DNA from: Tupaia tana | Lineage: Eukaryota; Chordata; Mammalia; Scandentia; Tupaiidae | NCBI GenBank assembly: GCA_026018925.1 | Contig: JAKSZU010000003.1 | Location: forward strand, 10,441,236 to 10,505,235 | Direction: 5' to 3' | DNA length: 64,000 bases | Notes under the pieces: model-generated | Seen by the model: the letters and a program-made list of their open reading frames with translations, nothing else | Database searches by the model: none | What the model was told of the DNA's origin: nothing | In this document: one piece after another, positions 54,541-64,000 of the stretch | How the letters are laid out: every line of letters begins with the position of its first letter | Numbering within the stretch: the stretch's first letter is position 1 | Position numbers and translations under genes: made by a program

Positions 54541-55642
54541 AATAAAGAATGTTAAGGAGAGAATATTGTGAGCACCCTCATAAAATAAATTTAAAAGTGA
54601 ATAAATTTAAAATACATTAAATTTAAAAGTCTGAATGAATAGACAAATTATTGTTAAAATATAATTTTATAAATCTTTTAGAAAAAAATATTGATTTGAT
54701 ACCTACCAAAAATTAAATCCACAATCTAAAATATTTCTAGAAAGTAAACTGCAGGATATCCCATACTCTCATATTACATCCAGGAAACATGAAATCAATG
54801 AAATTGCTCATGATTACACAAGCCTATTTGGGTTTGGGGATCCTTAGTTTCTTCCAAACCTATAGCCCACAACTACTTAAACTCTGGTATTGACACTGGC
54901 CACAACTTCCATGTGCCAAGTCCCATTTAGACATCATTTTTTTCTGTTTCTTTTCACTCTCAAATTAATCTGTGGGATTCTATGCTACAATGACACCAGA
55001 TTTTAGTTCCAATTTTTCTTTTGTCCAATGTAACACAGAATTAAAACCTCACATTACTCTAGTGGCTTATATGCTGTCTAAGGAGTTATTATTTCTGTTT
55101 CTTATTGGTGAGGCTGTGGCATGTGGCACTGATGTGCAGTCCTGTGCATTTAGAATTCTCCCATTTATTGTACTCAGGGACCCTGCACTTTCTTGATATT
55201 ATTCCCAGCTTTTGGACTACTCCGAATCTCCTAAACTAAAATGATCCCTTCTTTAGTTTCCTATTAACTTCCTTGAGGTTTGAGAGTTCACACTCTGATC
55301 TCATTTCACCATCCTTTTTCAAGTGGCAATGATCTCATCTGTCTTTTGTCATGTAATGACTTCCTAATGATAGCCAGTTTTGATTGGCATGGACTCCTTA
55401 AGCAAGTGCTATTTTCTCGAGCGTTACAGTTGTGGGTTTTTATTTTTTCTGGATGGTTTTACAAATTAGAGAAGAATAGTGTTTAAAAGTATGTTAAAGT
55501 GTATGCTGAGTTCCTTGTCCAATAAGATAAAGAGGAGGAACCCATAGAGTTCCGACAGAAATAAGATACCTAGGAAAGAGACCACATTTGATGTATTGAG
55601 TTAAATCACAAGAGCAAAATAAAGACAAGAACACACTGAGAT
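54541..55642. other. Stretch without recognised gene
   Basis: 1.1 kb. 54740-55480 is moderately complex with open frames under 75 codons and no recognisable domain. It may be unique sequence or an unrecognised old element. Confidence 0.4.
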
Positions 55643-55719
55643 CAGCAGATGGCAGAATGGGCCTGGCAGCTTAAACTCACGCCGACACATGTGTGAGTGC
55701 TCAGAATCTAGAGGAGAAT
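55643..55719 (+). mobile_element. SINE-A copy, left part of a split element
   Basis: GATCAGCAGATGGCAGAATGG then directly GCCTGGCAGCTTAAACTC. The middle of the tRNA-like head, including the B box, is deleted. It continues at 56000 after the nested SINE. Confidence 0.88.
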
Positions 55720-55984
55720 TGAGGGACCAGCAGTTAGTGTAACGGCTATGTCGCTGGACTCCTATGTAGTCGATCGTGGTTCGTGTCCTGGACCCGGTGA
55801 CTTAAAACTCACGCTGGGCACGTGTGCGTGTGTGCCCAAGATCCTGAGAGGAGAACGGAGGAGAAGGGATTGTGGTGTGGCCATCCCCCCGGGGGGTGAT
55901 TTCTTGCTTTCTGTCTGTCTCTCTCTGTCTGTCTGGTGAGTGCACGTGCCCTATAGCAAAAACTTCTCAAAAAAAAAAAAAAAA
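55720..55984 (+). mobile_element. SINE-A copy nested in SINE-A, young
   Basis: TGAGGGACCAGCAGTTAGTG, GTGGTTCGTGTCCTGG, CCCCCCGGGGGGTG, CCCTATAGCAAAAACTTC, A-tail. A perfect 15-bp duplication, AATCTAGAGGAGAAT, flanks it (55705-55719 and 55985-55999), copied from the host SINE. Confidence 0.96.
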
Positions 55985-55999
55985 AATCTAGAGGAGAAT

Positions 56000-56111
56000 G
56001 GAGGAGAAGGGATTGTGGTGTGGCCATCCCTCTTGGGGTGTGGGCGGTAAACTCTCTCTTTCTGTCTCTCTGTCTCTCCAGTGACCGCACACACCCTATA
56101 GCAAAAATCTC

Positions 56112-56169
<58 letters not shown>
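56000..56169 (+). mobile_element. SINE-A right part with a 54-A tail
   Basis: GGAGGAGAAGGGATTGTGG, CCCTCTTGGGGTG, CTCTCTTTCTGTCTCTC, CACCCTATAGCAAAAATC, then 54 uninterrupted As (56116-56169). It is the longest pure A-run in the window. Confidence 0.93.
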
Positions 56170-56171
<2 letters not shown>

Positions 56172-56640
56172 TAGGAACACATTTGGACTTCAGCCATGGA
56201 GGGAAAGTTCTCCACAGTGTGAGTGAACTCTCTCCATTCCTGGTTACACTGGGCCTGAGGCTGCCTCCCAGCTTTCACGAGGATAAAAAGCTACAAACAG
56301 AATGTTTGAGGGTTTAAGGAACTTTTAAATATCCACTTTTCTTTCCCTGAAGTTCTGAAACAACTGAGAAATAAGAGTATCAAAACAGTAGATATAATAG
56401 TAAAATATCAGCTTCATTGCTTACAAAGATTAGATAGGAAGACAAAATGGGATTGCAAACTCTGTGCTTGGAACACTTGTGAATAAAAAATTTGGGTCCT
56501 GTAAGTGCACACAAATTACTTTTCCCTGGTGAAATGAAGGGGAGAAACTTGACCTCCTCCTTTTTCTTAGAACATTTACTTAAGAACTTGTGATCGTATG
56601 TTCTTTCCCTATGTCTCACAGGTTTTTTTTCTTTTCCTTC

Positions 56641-56899
56641 TTTTTTTTTTTTTTTGAGAGATTTTTGCTATAGGGTGTGTGCACTTGCCAGAAGGACAGA
56701 GAGACAGAAAGCAAGAAATCACCCCCCAAGATGGATGGCCATGCTGCAATCCCTTCTCCACTCTCCTCTCAGGATCTTGGGCACACACACACACACACAC
56801 GTGCCTGGCATGAGTTTAAGCCACCGGGTCCAGGACTCGAACAGTGGTCGGCTACATGGGAGTCCAGCTACATAGCCAGTACGCCAACTGCTAGTCCCT
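56641..56899 (-). mobile_element. SINE-A copy
   Basis: Antisense, T-run, GAGAGATTTTTGCTATAGGG to GCCAACTGCTAGTCCC, with (CA)n expansion in the body (56783-56800). Confidence 0.95.
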
Positions 56900-57325
56900 T
56901 TTTAAATTTCTTTAAAAGTAAAATAATTCCACTGCTGCTGTGAGCTTTGCAACCTGAGACTATTTTTCTCAAGAAACTAGAAACCATTTATTTAAAATGT
57001 AATCATGAAGGAAGATAATGTCCCTGTCTCCTCTATCTCCTGCCAGAGGGAATAAGGCTAACTTAAGTAGGAGCCTGGTAGGAGCCTAGCTTAGGAATCC
57101 AACAACTTAGAGTGTGTTTCATTCTAACTTGCAAAACGACCTGTTATCCAAAAGATATTAAACTTGTTTTTCCATTTGAAAAAGCCAGTTAGTAAATATA
57201 AATGGTCACCCCAACACCAGTGAATTTAGGATGAACTCTGTGTGATGATGACAGCGGGTTGCTGTCAAGTCTTCTTTGTTAAGGAGTAGTTATTGTTTAT
57301 CCTGAGAACATGTATACAGTGAATT
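56900..57325. other. Stretch without recognised gene
   Basis: No coding signal or named repeat. Confidence 0.45.
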
Positions 57326-57327
57326 GT

Positions 57328-57635
57328 ACTGTCATCCCTCCCTATCCACAAAGATTAAACCAAGACCCCCAGTACATGTCTGAAATTGCTAATAACACCT
57401 AATCCTGAATACACTATGTTTATTCTGTAAGTGGCTAATAGACGGGTGGTGTGTACTGTTTGGATACACTGGACAAAACCCTGGGTGAGGCAGAGCAGAA
57501 GGCTGGGAGTTTTTAATTACGCTACTCAGCGCATAATTTAAAACTTCCAATTTCTGGATTTTTCTATTTACTATTGTTGGCTGACAGCTGACTGCAAGTA
57601 ACTGAACCTACCAAAAGTAAGATTGTGGAAAGGGG
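57328..57635 (+). mobile_element. Tigger/pogo-type DNA transposon relic
   Basis: Start GTACTGTCATCCCTCCCTATC, then AAACCAAGACCCCCAGTAC, ATACACTATGTTTATTCTG, and at the right GACTGCAAGTAACTGAACC with a decayed end. This resembles the non-autonomous Tigger-group elements whose ends read TACAGTNGTCCC / CTTATCC. Ancient. Confidence 0.65.
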
Positions 57636-58489
57636 ACAGAGGATACTGCATCTACTTGGCTACACAAAAGAGTTCTTTCTGTCTTAGCAATCTCAGCGGC
57701 TTGCCGTTGATGCCTATCACATTCGGGCTTAATGCTTATTCAATAAAATAGTTTCTTTCTTTTCTACCTCTATGTAGAGGTTTTCTGGGTTGGGAGGAAA
57801 TTTGGTTTTAAATTATATTTCTCCCAAAGTCTGCAGAACAAATATGCTTTCTAAATCACTGCCTGGTTTGCTTGAGAAAAAGTGGGAAAAAGAAATCCTC
57901 TGTACCCTGGATGTCTCATAGCTTCTACACACCTCATTAATAAAACAGGACCAATAATTGTCCTAATCAGCTATGTACCAAGAATAAAGTCTGAGGAAAG
58001 AATACAGGAGTGTTTTAGCGATACTGATTATTGTGAGAAATACAGCATTCACGGAAATAAAAAGCACCCAGAATATTCTAATTAAATGGCCAAATAGTAG
58101 TACAGTAAATCTTCTTCGAGAGAAAGAATGAATGGTCAATGATCTAGTCTTTCTTAAACATTTTCCACATTTTTCTGTTTCTCGACTCTGTGACTCTCAT
58201 TTCATACCTAATGCTATAACCTCTTGACTACTCATACGTCTTCACTCAAATCTCAACTTTCGACTCTTCCCACACTAGGCCTACAGTAACAATCTTGCAG
58301 TTCTAATTCAGGTATTTTTAAAAAATGCCTACATCTCTCTACTGCCTGCAACCTGATGCAGTTAGTGTAGAAATAAATGAAGAATACACAAACAAAAACA
58401 GGCGATGACTACTTACTCAGAACTTCTACAGCAAGGGAGCCATTCACTACCATGTGTTTCACAGATTCAAAGACAGGGAGCGAAATGGG
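57636..58489. other. Stretch without recognised gene
   Basis: About 850 bp, no coding signal. 58140-58330 is pyrimidine-rich and could be very old L2, but I cannot support it. Confidence 0.4.
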
Positions 58490-58720
58490 AGAGATTTCTA
58501 CTGGAGAAGAGACGGCTCACCCCAGCCAGGTTGAAATGCCTTGACTGATGATGCTGCTCCACAGGTGGAGGCCATGTAGGTATCCTAGGTTTGATTCATG
58601 GCCCACTTGAAAGAGGGGATCTGTGATATGGGAGGCACTCCTGCAGTCCCAGCTACTCAGCAGGCCTAGGCGGGGAAACACAACAAAGAGAGATCTTGTC
58701 TTAAAAAGTATTTGAAAGAG
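58490..58720 (+). mobile_element. tRNA/7SL composite SINE
   Basis: The 3' half contains GCAGTCCCAGCTACTCAGCAG, GGCCTAGGCGGGGAAAC and AGAGATCTTGTCTTAAAAAG, the 7SL/Alu order (GTAGTCCCAGCTACTCGGGA...GAGACCCTGTCTC) with an internal deletion. The 5' half has a tRNA-like B box, AGGTTTGATTC (58587), in a separate module. Composite tRNA/7SL SINEs are known from tree shrews and from lorises and galagos. Confidence 0.75.
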
Positions 58721-58790
58721 AGAGAAAGACCTTAGATATGCCCTAACTGGCATGGGGAAAAGGAAGGAGGCTATTCTATGTGATCGATTA

Positions 58791-59444
58791 GGGTGTACAT
58801 TTAACTTTCTTCAGAAAGTCCTAATTTGAAGCACAGGCACAAATTAGGGAAGCTGGCAGTGGTAGGTGGAGACCTGACCGTTTGGAGCTGATTGCTGCAG
58901 AGTGTGTGGTTAGGCATTCAGATTCCGGTTGCTGCAGGTTTTGAGTCATAATTCCATTTAAATATATGGTCTGGCCATTGTCTGTTTGTTGATTCTGTCA
59001 CTTATTGGTCAAACCTTAATCTGTCTTTTTCTGCTTTGTGGCTTTTGTTTTTCTTTTTAGCACCCATTAAATAGTTATCCTCTGTAGTTAGATTATCGTT
59101 CCCCTTGACTGGCAGGCACATCCCGAATGTTATTTTGTTTCATCTATTCCTTTTTCCATAGTGCTTTCCAACATCCACCATGAGTATTTAAGTCCTATTA
59201 GCTCTTAGAGACCAGCACAAGACCTTGTGATGTCAGACGATCCTCCCTTCACTCCTATCCATTAAACATCACGGTCTACCTTCTCTGAGCTCCAGAGTTC
59301 TGATTGCTTAACTATCATTCCACCACACAACATAAAAATCTTGTCTATTTTTTTCTTGAAGGGCAAGATTCAACTTTTAAATTTCTTACGTTTGTTATGA
59401 CATCATGGAGTGATAAAGATATGAAGTTAAAATCAAGAGGACCC
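58791..59444. other. Stretch without recognised gene
   Basis: About 650 bp, moderately complex and unique-looking, no coding signal. Confidence 0.45.
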
Positions 59445-59445
59445 T

Positions 59446-59708
59446 TGGGACCAGCAGTTGGCGTAATGGCTATGTCACTGGACTCCCGTGTAGTTGACCA
59501 TGGTTTGAGTCCTGGACCCAGTGGTTTAAACTCATGCCGGGCCTGTGTGCATGTGTGCCCAAGATCCAGAGAGGAGAATGGAGGAGAAGGGATTGCATCA
59601 TGACCATCCCCTCTGGGGGGTGATTTCTCACTTTCTGTCTGTCTCTCTCTTTCTGGGGAGTGAACATGCCCTATAGCAAAAACCTCTTCCCACCTCCCCC
59701 CCAAAAAA
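59446..59708 (+). mobile_element. SINE-A copy, young
   Basis: GGGACCAGCAGTTGGCGTAATGG, GGTTTGAGTCCTGGACC, CCCTCTGGGGGGTGATTTC, CCCTATAGCAAAAACCTC, then an unusual C-rich tail (CCCACCTCCCCCCC) before the As. Confidence 0.95.
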
Positions 59709-59719
59709 AGAGAACCCAA

Positions 59720-59860
59720 ATTTGAATACCAATTATGACATTTATTAGTTCTGCAAAATTAGATGTTGAATCTTGTCTTCCTAATGTACAAAATGAGAAA
59801 TACCAGTGAAAGCTAATTTTGAAAATTAAAGAAAATACATGTTTTAGTACTTTTCTTTTG
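59720..59860 (+). mobile_element. MIR SINE remnant
   Basis: ACATTTATTAGTTCTGC, TTGAATCTTGTCTTCCTAATG, TACAAAATGAGAAATACC and AAATTAAAGAAAATACATG parallel MIR (CTTACTAGCTGTGTG...TCCTCATCTGTAAAATGGG). Confidence 0.6.
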
Positions 59861-61300
59861 TAGCTACTTATTATGTAATGTTAAAATCATGCTTGCAGCA
59901 GATAAGGTTAAGACTGTACTTTAATAACTTAGATATCATAGTTGAGGTCCTGATTATCTGAAAATATAACGTTACAAATGTCAAATAATAATCGGCATTT
60001 TTCTTGTCTTTCTCAATTAAGTAGGTATCTGATATAGACTCAAATCGAGAGAAAATTTTATTATGTTGAAGAAATTTTTCTGTAAATGTCAGAAGTAATC
60101 ACAGTTTGGAACTACTGGTTTTTCTAACTTCAATGCAAATTCAAACGTGTTTTTAAAATGTTCTTGACACAAAGAAATGAAGAGAAATCCAAATATTTTG
60201 TTACATACCAAAACAAACAAAAAAGCCCTGTATTTCATTCAGAAATAGGAGCATTTGAAAATAGGAGCATTTGAAAATGTGCTTCACAGTTCCATTTGTA
60301 GACTTGCAAGAATAAATTTATCTCCAAAGAAAATCTATTTTTAAGTATAATGGAAATAGAGAACCTACTCCCAATAAGACAACATATAAGAGAAGTGTCA
60401 CTTGCTGAAGCTATGATAAGATTTACGCATTCTTTTTACACCGTTCTAACTTTACAATGTAGAGTTTTTAAGTTTTAGTGGCAGTGAAAAATACCATTTT
60501 GAAACCTTTGAAAACTGGTTTCCTTTTTCAACCGAAGAAGATTTGGAGGTTTTATATTTTTAAAAGTAGCTTATCTGATTTACATCCCAACCACTCAGTG
60601 TTTTTGTCTAAACATAAGACAACAATATTCTCTCTGAAAGAATGACAAAGCTTGTTGTCACAAAAAACAACATAGTAGTTCTGAACAGTCTAAACAGCAG
60701 AAAAAAGTATTCTCCTGATTTTTTCGAAGTAAAAGGAAGGGGGAAAACTAATTTGGTTGTTTATTATTGCACATGTCAGGTACATACTAAATGATTCTAA
60801 TGTTTTTAGAGAATTTTAGTATGATGAATTTCATTAATAGTATTAATTCACCTTTCAGGTATTCACATAATATTCTGTTATTCCTGAAATTCAAAAAATA
60901 AAAAACTAAATGTTAAATGTATATTTATATGAGTCAGAATAATTGATAGTAATTAATATGTCTTGGTAAAAAATCTTGTAAGAAGTGAGTTTATAAAACT
61001 CTAAATGAGAGAAAACCAACTGTAGTACTCTGCATAATAGTATTATGTAAGTACATTCCAAACTTATTTAAAATAAAAAGTATTTATAGAATCTTCTGAC
61101 CATGATAATTAGATTTATTTTTTCAAATTTGATAAGGTAGAAGGAGAAAAGTACATAATGACTCTTATTTTCTATAGAATGCCTACTCTCATTTTCTTTG
61201 TAAACATGGTATGCATACATTTATTTATATACTTGTAATCTGATCTGTAGATGGGGATTTTGACAACAGTAACTATCAACATTATACCTGACCTTTTCAA
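59861..61300. other. Long AT-rich stretch free of recognised repeats
   Basis: 1.4 kb without SINEs or coding signal. A small tandem duplication, AAATAGGAGCATTTGAAA, occurs at 60243-60275. Confidence 0.45.
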
Positions 61301-61325
61301 CATCATACATGACCTTTTTGCTTTT

Positions 61326-61512
61326 GAAATCACCCCCAAGGGGGGATGGCCACGTGTCAATCCCTTCTCTTCCATTCTCCTCTGGGGATCTTGGGCACTC
61401 ACGCACATGCGCCTGGCGTGAGTTTAAACCACCTGGTGTGGGTCTGGGACTTGAACCACGGTTGACTACATGGGAGTCCAGTGAAATAGCCATTACGCCA
61501 ACTACTGGTCCC
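61326..61512 (-). mobile_element. Tailless SINE-A copy
   Basis: Antisense: it starts at GAAATCACCCCCAAGGGG, so the CT stretch, the CCCTATAGC motif and the A-tail are absent, and it runs to CCAACTACTGGTCC. Flanks CATACATGACCTTTTTGC (61307-) and CATACCTGACCTCTTTTAC (61513-) look like a target duplication around the tailless unit. Confidence 0.8.
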
Positions 61513-61608
61513 CATACCTGACCTCTTTTACAGTGTCTTTTTGAAGGATCATTTATACCATGTTATCATGGGGTGCTGAATAATGGTTTCCCTAAGATGT
61601 TCATGTTC

Positions 61609-61836
61609 TGGGACCAGCAGATGGCATAATAGTTATGTTGCTGGATTCCCACATAGTCAACTGTGGTTCAGGTCCCGGACCTAGCTGCTTAAACTCACAC
61701 TAGGCACTTGTGAATACTACCCAAAATCTTGAGAGGAGAATGGAGAAGAGATTGCAGCATTTCCATTGCTCCTGCGGGATGATTTCTCACTTTTTGTCTT
61801 TTTCTGTCTCTCAAGAAAGTGCATGTGTCCTATAGC

Positions 61837-61910
<74 letters not shown>

Positions 61911-61911
61911 G
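61609..61911 (+). mobile_element. SINE-A copy with (CT)n-(CA)n 3' end
   Basis: CTGGGACCAGCAGATGGC, GGTTCAGGTCCCGGACC, TGTCCTATAGCAAAATC, then (CT)n (61841-61880) and (CA)n (61881-61908). Duplication GTTCATGTTC (61599-61608) and GTTCATGTCC (61912-61921) shows the microsatellite lies inside the inserted unit. Confidence 0.95.
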
Positions 61912-62201
61912 GTTCATGTCCGAATGCACAGAACCTGTGAATATAATACTTTAAATTCAAATAACTTTTCAAATGTGGTTAAACTAATTATCTTGCGAAA
62001 TTCCACCACACAGCCTTCAAAAGGACTATACCCACCAGCACCATTTAAGACGTTTATGATATTAAATACATGTTGTAAGTTTACAGTAATTCGTTATAGC
62101 AGTACTTGCAAACTAATATAGTGATTTTAACATTTTATTATTTTATTGTTTTATTTATATAATTTATGAATAGAAAACTATTTTGGAATGTGCATTTTTT
62201 T

Positions 62202-62461
62202 TTTTTTGGAGAGGTTTTTCGCTATAGGGCGCGTGCGCTTGCCAGACAGAGAGAGAGAGACATAGAGACAGAAAGCGAGAAATCACCCCCCAGGGGGGAT
62301 GGTCACGCCGCAATCCCTTCTCCTCCATTCTCCTCTTGGGATCTTGGGCACACATGCACACGCGCCCGGCGTGAGTTGTAAGCCACCGGGTCCGAGACGC
62401 GAACCGCAGTCGACTACGTGGGAATCCAGCGACATAGCCATTACGCTAACTGCTGGTTCCC
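62202..62461 (-). mobile_element. SINE-A copy, youngest subgroup
   Basis: Antisense, GGAGAGGTTTTTCGCTATAG to CGCTAACTGCTGGTTCCC. A perfect 17-bp duplication, GGAATGTGCATTTTTTT, flanks it (62185-62201 and 62462-62478). Sense B box GGTTCGCGTCT; CpG-rich throughout. Confidence 0.97.
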
Positions 62462-62487
62462 GGAATGTGCATTTTTTTAAAAAGTCT

Positions 62488-62735
62488 GCACTGGGCTGTC
62501 ACACAATGGTTAAGCTCTGCACATAGGAAGCCAGATCCCACACAGCCAGCTGCAGTTCACATCTGTGTGTGAAGGGTTAAGGGGTGAGCATGCACGCGCT
62601 CCAAATGCTGATAAGATGGAAAAATGGAGTAAAATGATTGGGCTTGACCATTCCCCATTGGGGAGGGTATGTTCTCTCTCTGACAAGCACATAAACCCTC
62701 TGGTAAATGAATATATACTTTTTTAATTCAAAAAA
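62488..62735 (+). mobile_element. SINE-D copy
   Basis: CTGGGCTGTCACACAATGG, GGTTAAGCTCTGCACATAGG, TGCAGTTCACATCTGTG, GAGCATGCACGCGCTCC, CATTCCCCATTGGGGAGGG hairpin, CACATAAACCCTCTGG. Same order as 45323-45630. Confidence 0.8.
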
Positions 62736-62849
62736 TAAATAGTGTGTGCTTTCACCTAACTAAATATTAATATCTCCATTCATATGGAAAGTGGGGGAAA
62801 TGTTTTAAAGATTAAATTAAATAATACATGCAGGGTGTTTCTTCTTTTT

Positions 62850-63028
62850 TAAGAATTATTTATTTAATTTCATTTATTATTTTGTTAATTTGCTATAGGG
62901 CACACATGGTCACCAGAGAAAAAGACAGAGAGAGGGAAATTGAGAAAGCAAGCCACCAGGTACAGGACTTGAACTGTGGTTGGCCATGTGGGAATGCAGT
63001 GCCCCAAACACCATGCCACCTGCTGGCC
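62850..63028 (-). mobile_element. SINE-B copy
   Basis: Antisense short form: T/A-rich tail, TTTGCTATAGGGCACAC, AAAAAGACAGAGAGAGGG, then AAGCCACCAGGTACAGGAC and CATGCCACCTGCTGGCCC. Confidence 0.92.
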
Positions 63029-63074
63029 CATACAATGTGCTTTTTAAAAAGATACACTTTCCAAATAATGAGTT

Positions 63075-63215
63075 CAATAAATTATAAGGATGATAATGAT
63101 GGTGAGAACTGTGAAGAAGACAAATATAATGATGATGAAGATGATGAAAAAATGATGGTGGTGATGAAGATAAGGGTGACAATGAACAGGAAGATGACCA
63201 TGGTGATGATGATCT
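63075..63215. repeat. Degenerate (GAT)n-rich region
   Basis: Imperfect GATGATGAAGATGAT units over 140 bp. An apparent Asp/Glu/Met-rich reading frame here is a product of the repeat, not a gene. Confidence 0.85.
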
Positions 63216-63319
63216 CTTGCTGTCAACACTGACAAGAAGCATAACAGAAATCCTTAGAAAGGATGTGTTTTAAATATTTTAGGACCCATGTATAGATAGT
63301 TTGTTTTTTTGTTTGTTTG

Positions 63320-63600
63320 TTTTTTGTCATGATACAGTTCTTGTGTGTGCTTTGGAGAAGGAGGAAAACAGAAAAAAATATTCACAGGGCTTGGTCGTGC
63401 TGTGAATCCCCTTCATCTTCTGGTCCTCCAGCCTGCCAGGATTAGGATTCTGGGAACACACACACACACACATACACACACACCCAAGAGTGTTCTCAGG
63501 ACAGCCAGGCCAGGGAATCAAACCATGGTCACCATCTGGCTTCCAGCTCTGGAGTTTATGAAGCTAACTTTACCACAGAGGTTGGGCCTACACACAACGT
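63320..63600 (-). mobile_element. SINE-D copy
   Basis: Antisense: TTGTGTGTGCTTTGGAG, GGTCCTCCAGCCTGCCAGG, (CA)n near 63457-63483, GGGAATCAAACCATGGTC and ACCACAGAGGTTGGGCC. It pairs best with 41325-41564. Confidence 0.7.
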
Positions 63601-64000
63601 TTATAAATTTCCAGTAATGTCAGTAAATAAAAGGCAGGAGGAAGCCCAATTTTTAGTTTGTGTGGATAATAGCAATAATAGTGGGTGGTAAAGGTGGCAG
63701 AGGCCCATAGCGAAGGCAGAGAACAGGTAAGCAACTTCACAAGTTTCCTGGGAGCCAGTACTGAAACACGGGTCTAAGGCAGCATATTCAAACGACAGAG
63801 TGATGAGCTCTTATCTACCAAAGGCAAAACTGAATCTATTAAGTAAGAAAAAAATTTAAACCAATTAAGACAGACGTTTTCTGAATTTTGTTTTAACACT
63901 TTACTTGAGAGATAAGCTCTCATTTAAAATTTTCATTTCGTCTCATTTTGTGTGGGGGAAAAATATGTATTTAAGTCATGTTTATGCAAAACATTTCTCA
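63601..64000. other. Stretch without recognised gene
   Basis: The last 400 bp hold no gene or repeat I can identify. Confidence 0.45.

Noticed and set aside
58140-58330. Possible L2 fragment in a pyrimidine-rich tract
   Set aside because: Only vague resemblance to the L2 3' region; no phrase long enough to support it.
62828-63232. 134-codon plus-strand open frame, Asp/Glu/Met-rich at its end
   Set aside because: It runs through an antisense SINE-B and then a (GAT)n simple repeat; the composition is produced by the repeat.

Overview
The window is repeat-packed mammalian nuclear DNA. I find no protein-coding gene, no tRNA or rRNA gene, no CRISPR array and no bacterial-type feature. All open frames are short, and most lie inside repeats. 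A placental mammal is supported by L1 ORF2 and 3'-UTR sequence, an L1M/HAL1-type 5' end, L2 and MIR remnants, MLT1/MST (MaLR) LTRs, an ERV-L fossil, a Tigger-type element and mariner relics. The likeliest setting is intergenic or deep intronic.

The dominant feature is about 60 SINE insertions, roughly one per kilobase. They fall into groups named here for convenience. SINE-A (about 265 bp) has a tRNA-like head with an A-box-like TTAGCGTAATGG and B box GGTTCGAGTCC, a body carrying a C-run/G-run inverted repeat, a CT-rich stretch, a conserved CCCTATAGCAAAAACC and an A-tail. SINE-B (about 160-185 bp) has the same head joined almost directly to the CT-rich stretch. SINE-C (about 220-250 bp) has a different body containing GAGACCTCCCCGAG-like sequence and ends near ACTCGTAGAATAAAT. 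SINE-D is an older, divergent relative. One copy (58490-58720) is a tRNA/7SL composite, and a second (44610-44832) may be. I see no Alu, B1/B2, carnivore, ruminant, horse or hedgehog SINEs. A dominant tRNA SINE plus a tRNA/7SL composite would fit a tree shrew; a colugo is the alternative. This is inference from memory and not proven.

Layout. 1-13 kb: SINEs of all types, an L2 stretch (4590-5225), two kinds of mariner MITE, an MST-type LTR split by a SINE, and MIR remnants. 13-16 kb: an MLT1 LTR and mostly plain AT-rich DNA with MIR pieces and a perfect 14-bp hairpin. 16-19 kb: an old L1 ORF2 fragment holding three later insertions. 19-25 kb: an MLT1 LTR with a nested SINE, then many SINEs. 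25.4-31.4 kb: a near full-length, decayed L1 with three SINE insertions. 31-39 kb: plain DNA with SINEs and MITEs. 39.5-42.5 kb: an ERV-L pol fossil and an unclassified 1-kb segment. 42.6-47.5 kb: L1M ends, a mariner transposase relic split by an L1 3' end, an L2 piece and an MLT1 LTR. 47.5-49.3 kb: a SINE split by a class II solo LTR that itself carries a younger SINE. 49-64 kb: an L1M/HAL1-like 5' end, a Tigger-type relic, MIR, more SINEs and long simple repeats.

I find no new multi-gene system. The points worth a second look are the SINE biology (a youngest subfamily with a changed B box, tailless copies with target-site duplications, microsatellites seeded at SINE 3' ends, a composite 7SL SINE), the datable nesting at 47.5-49.3 kb, two mariner MITE families, and a strong isolated hairpin at 15.6 kb.
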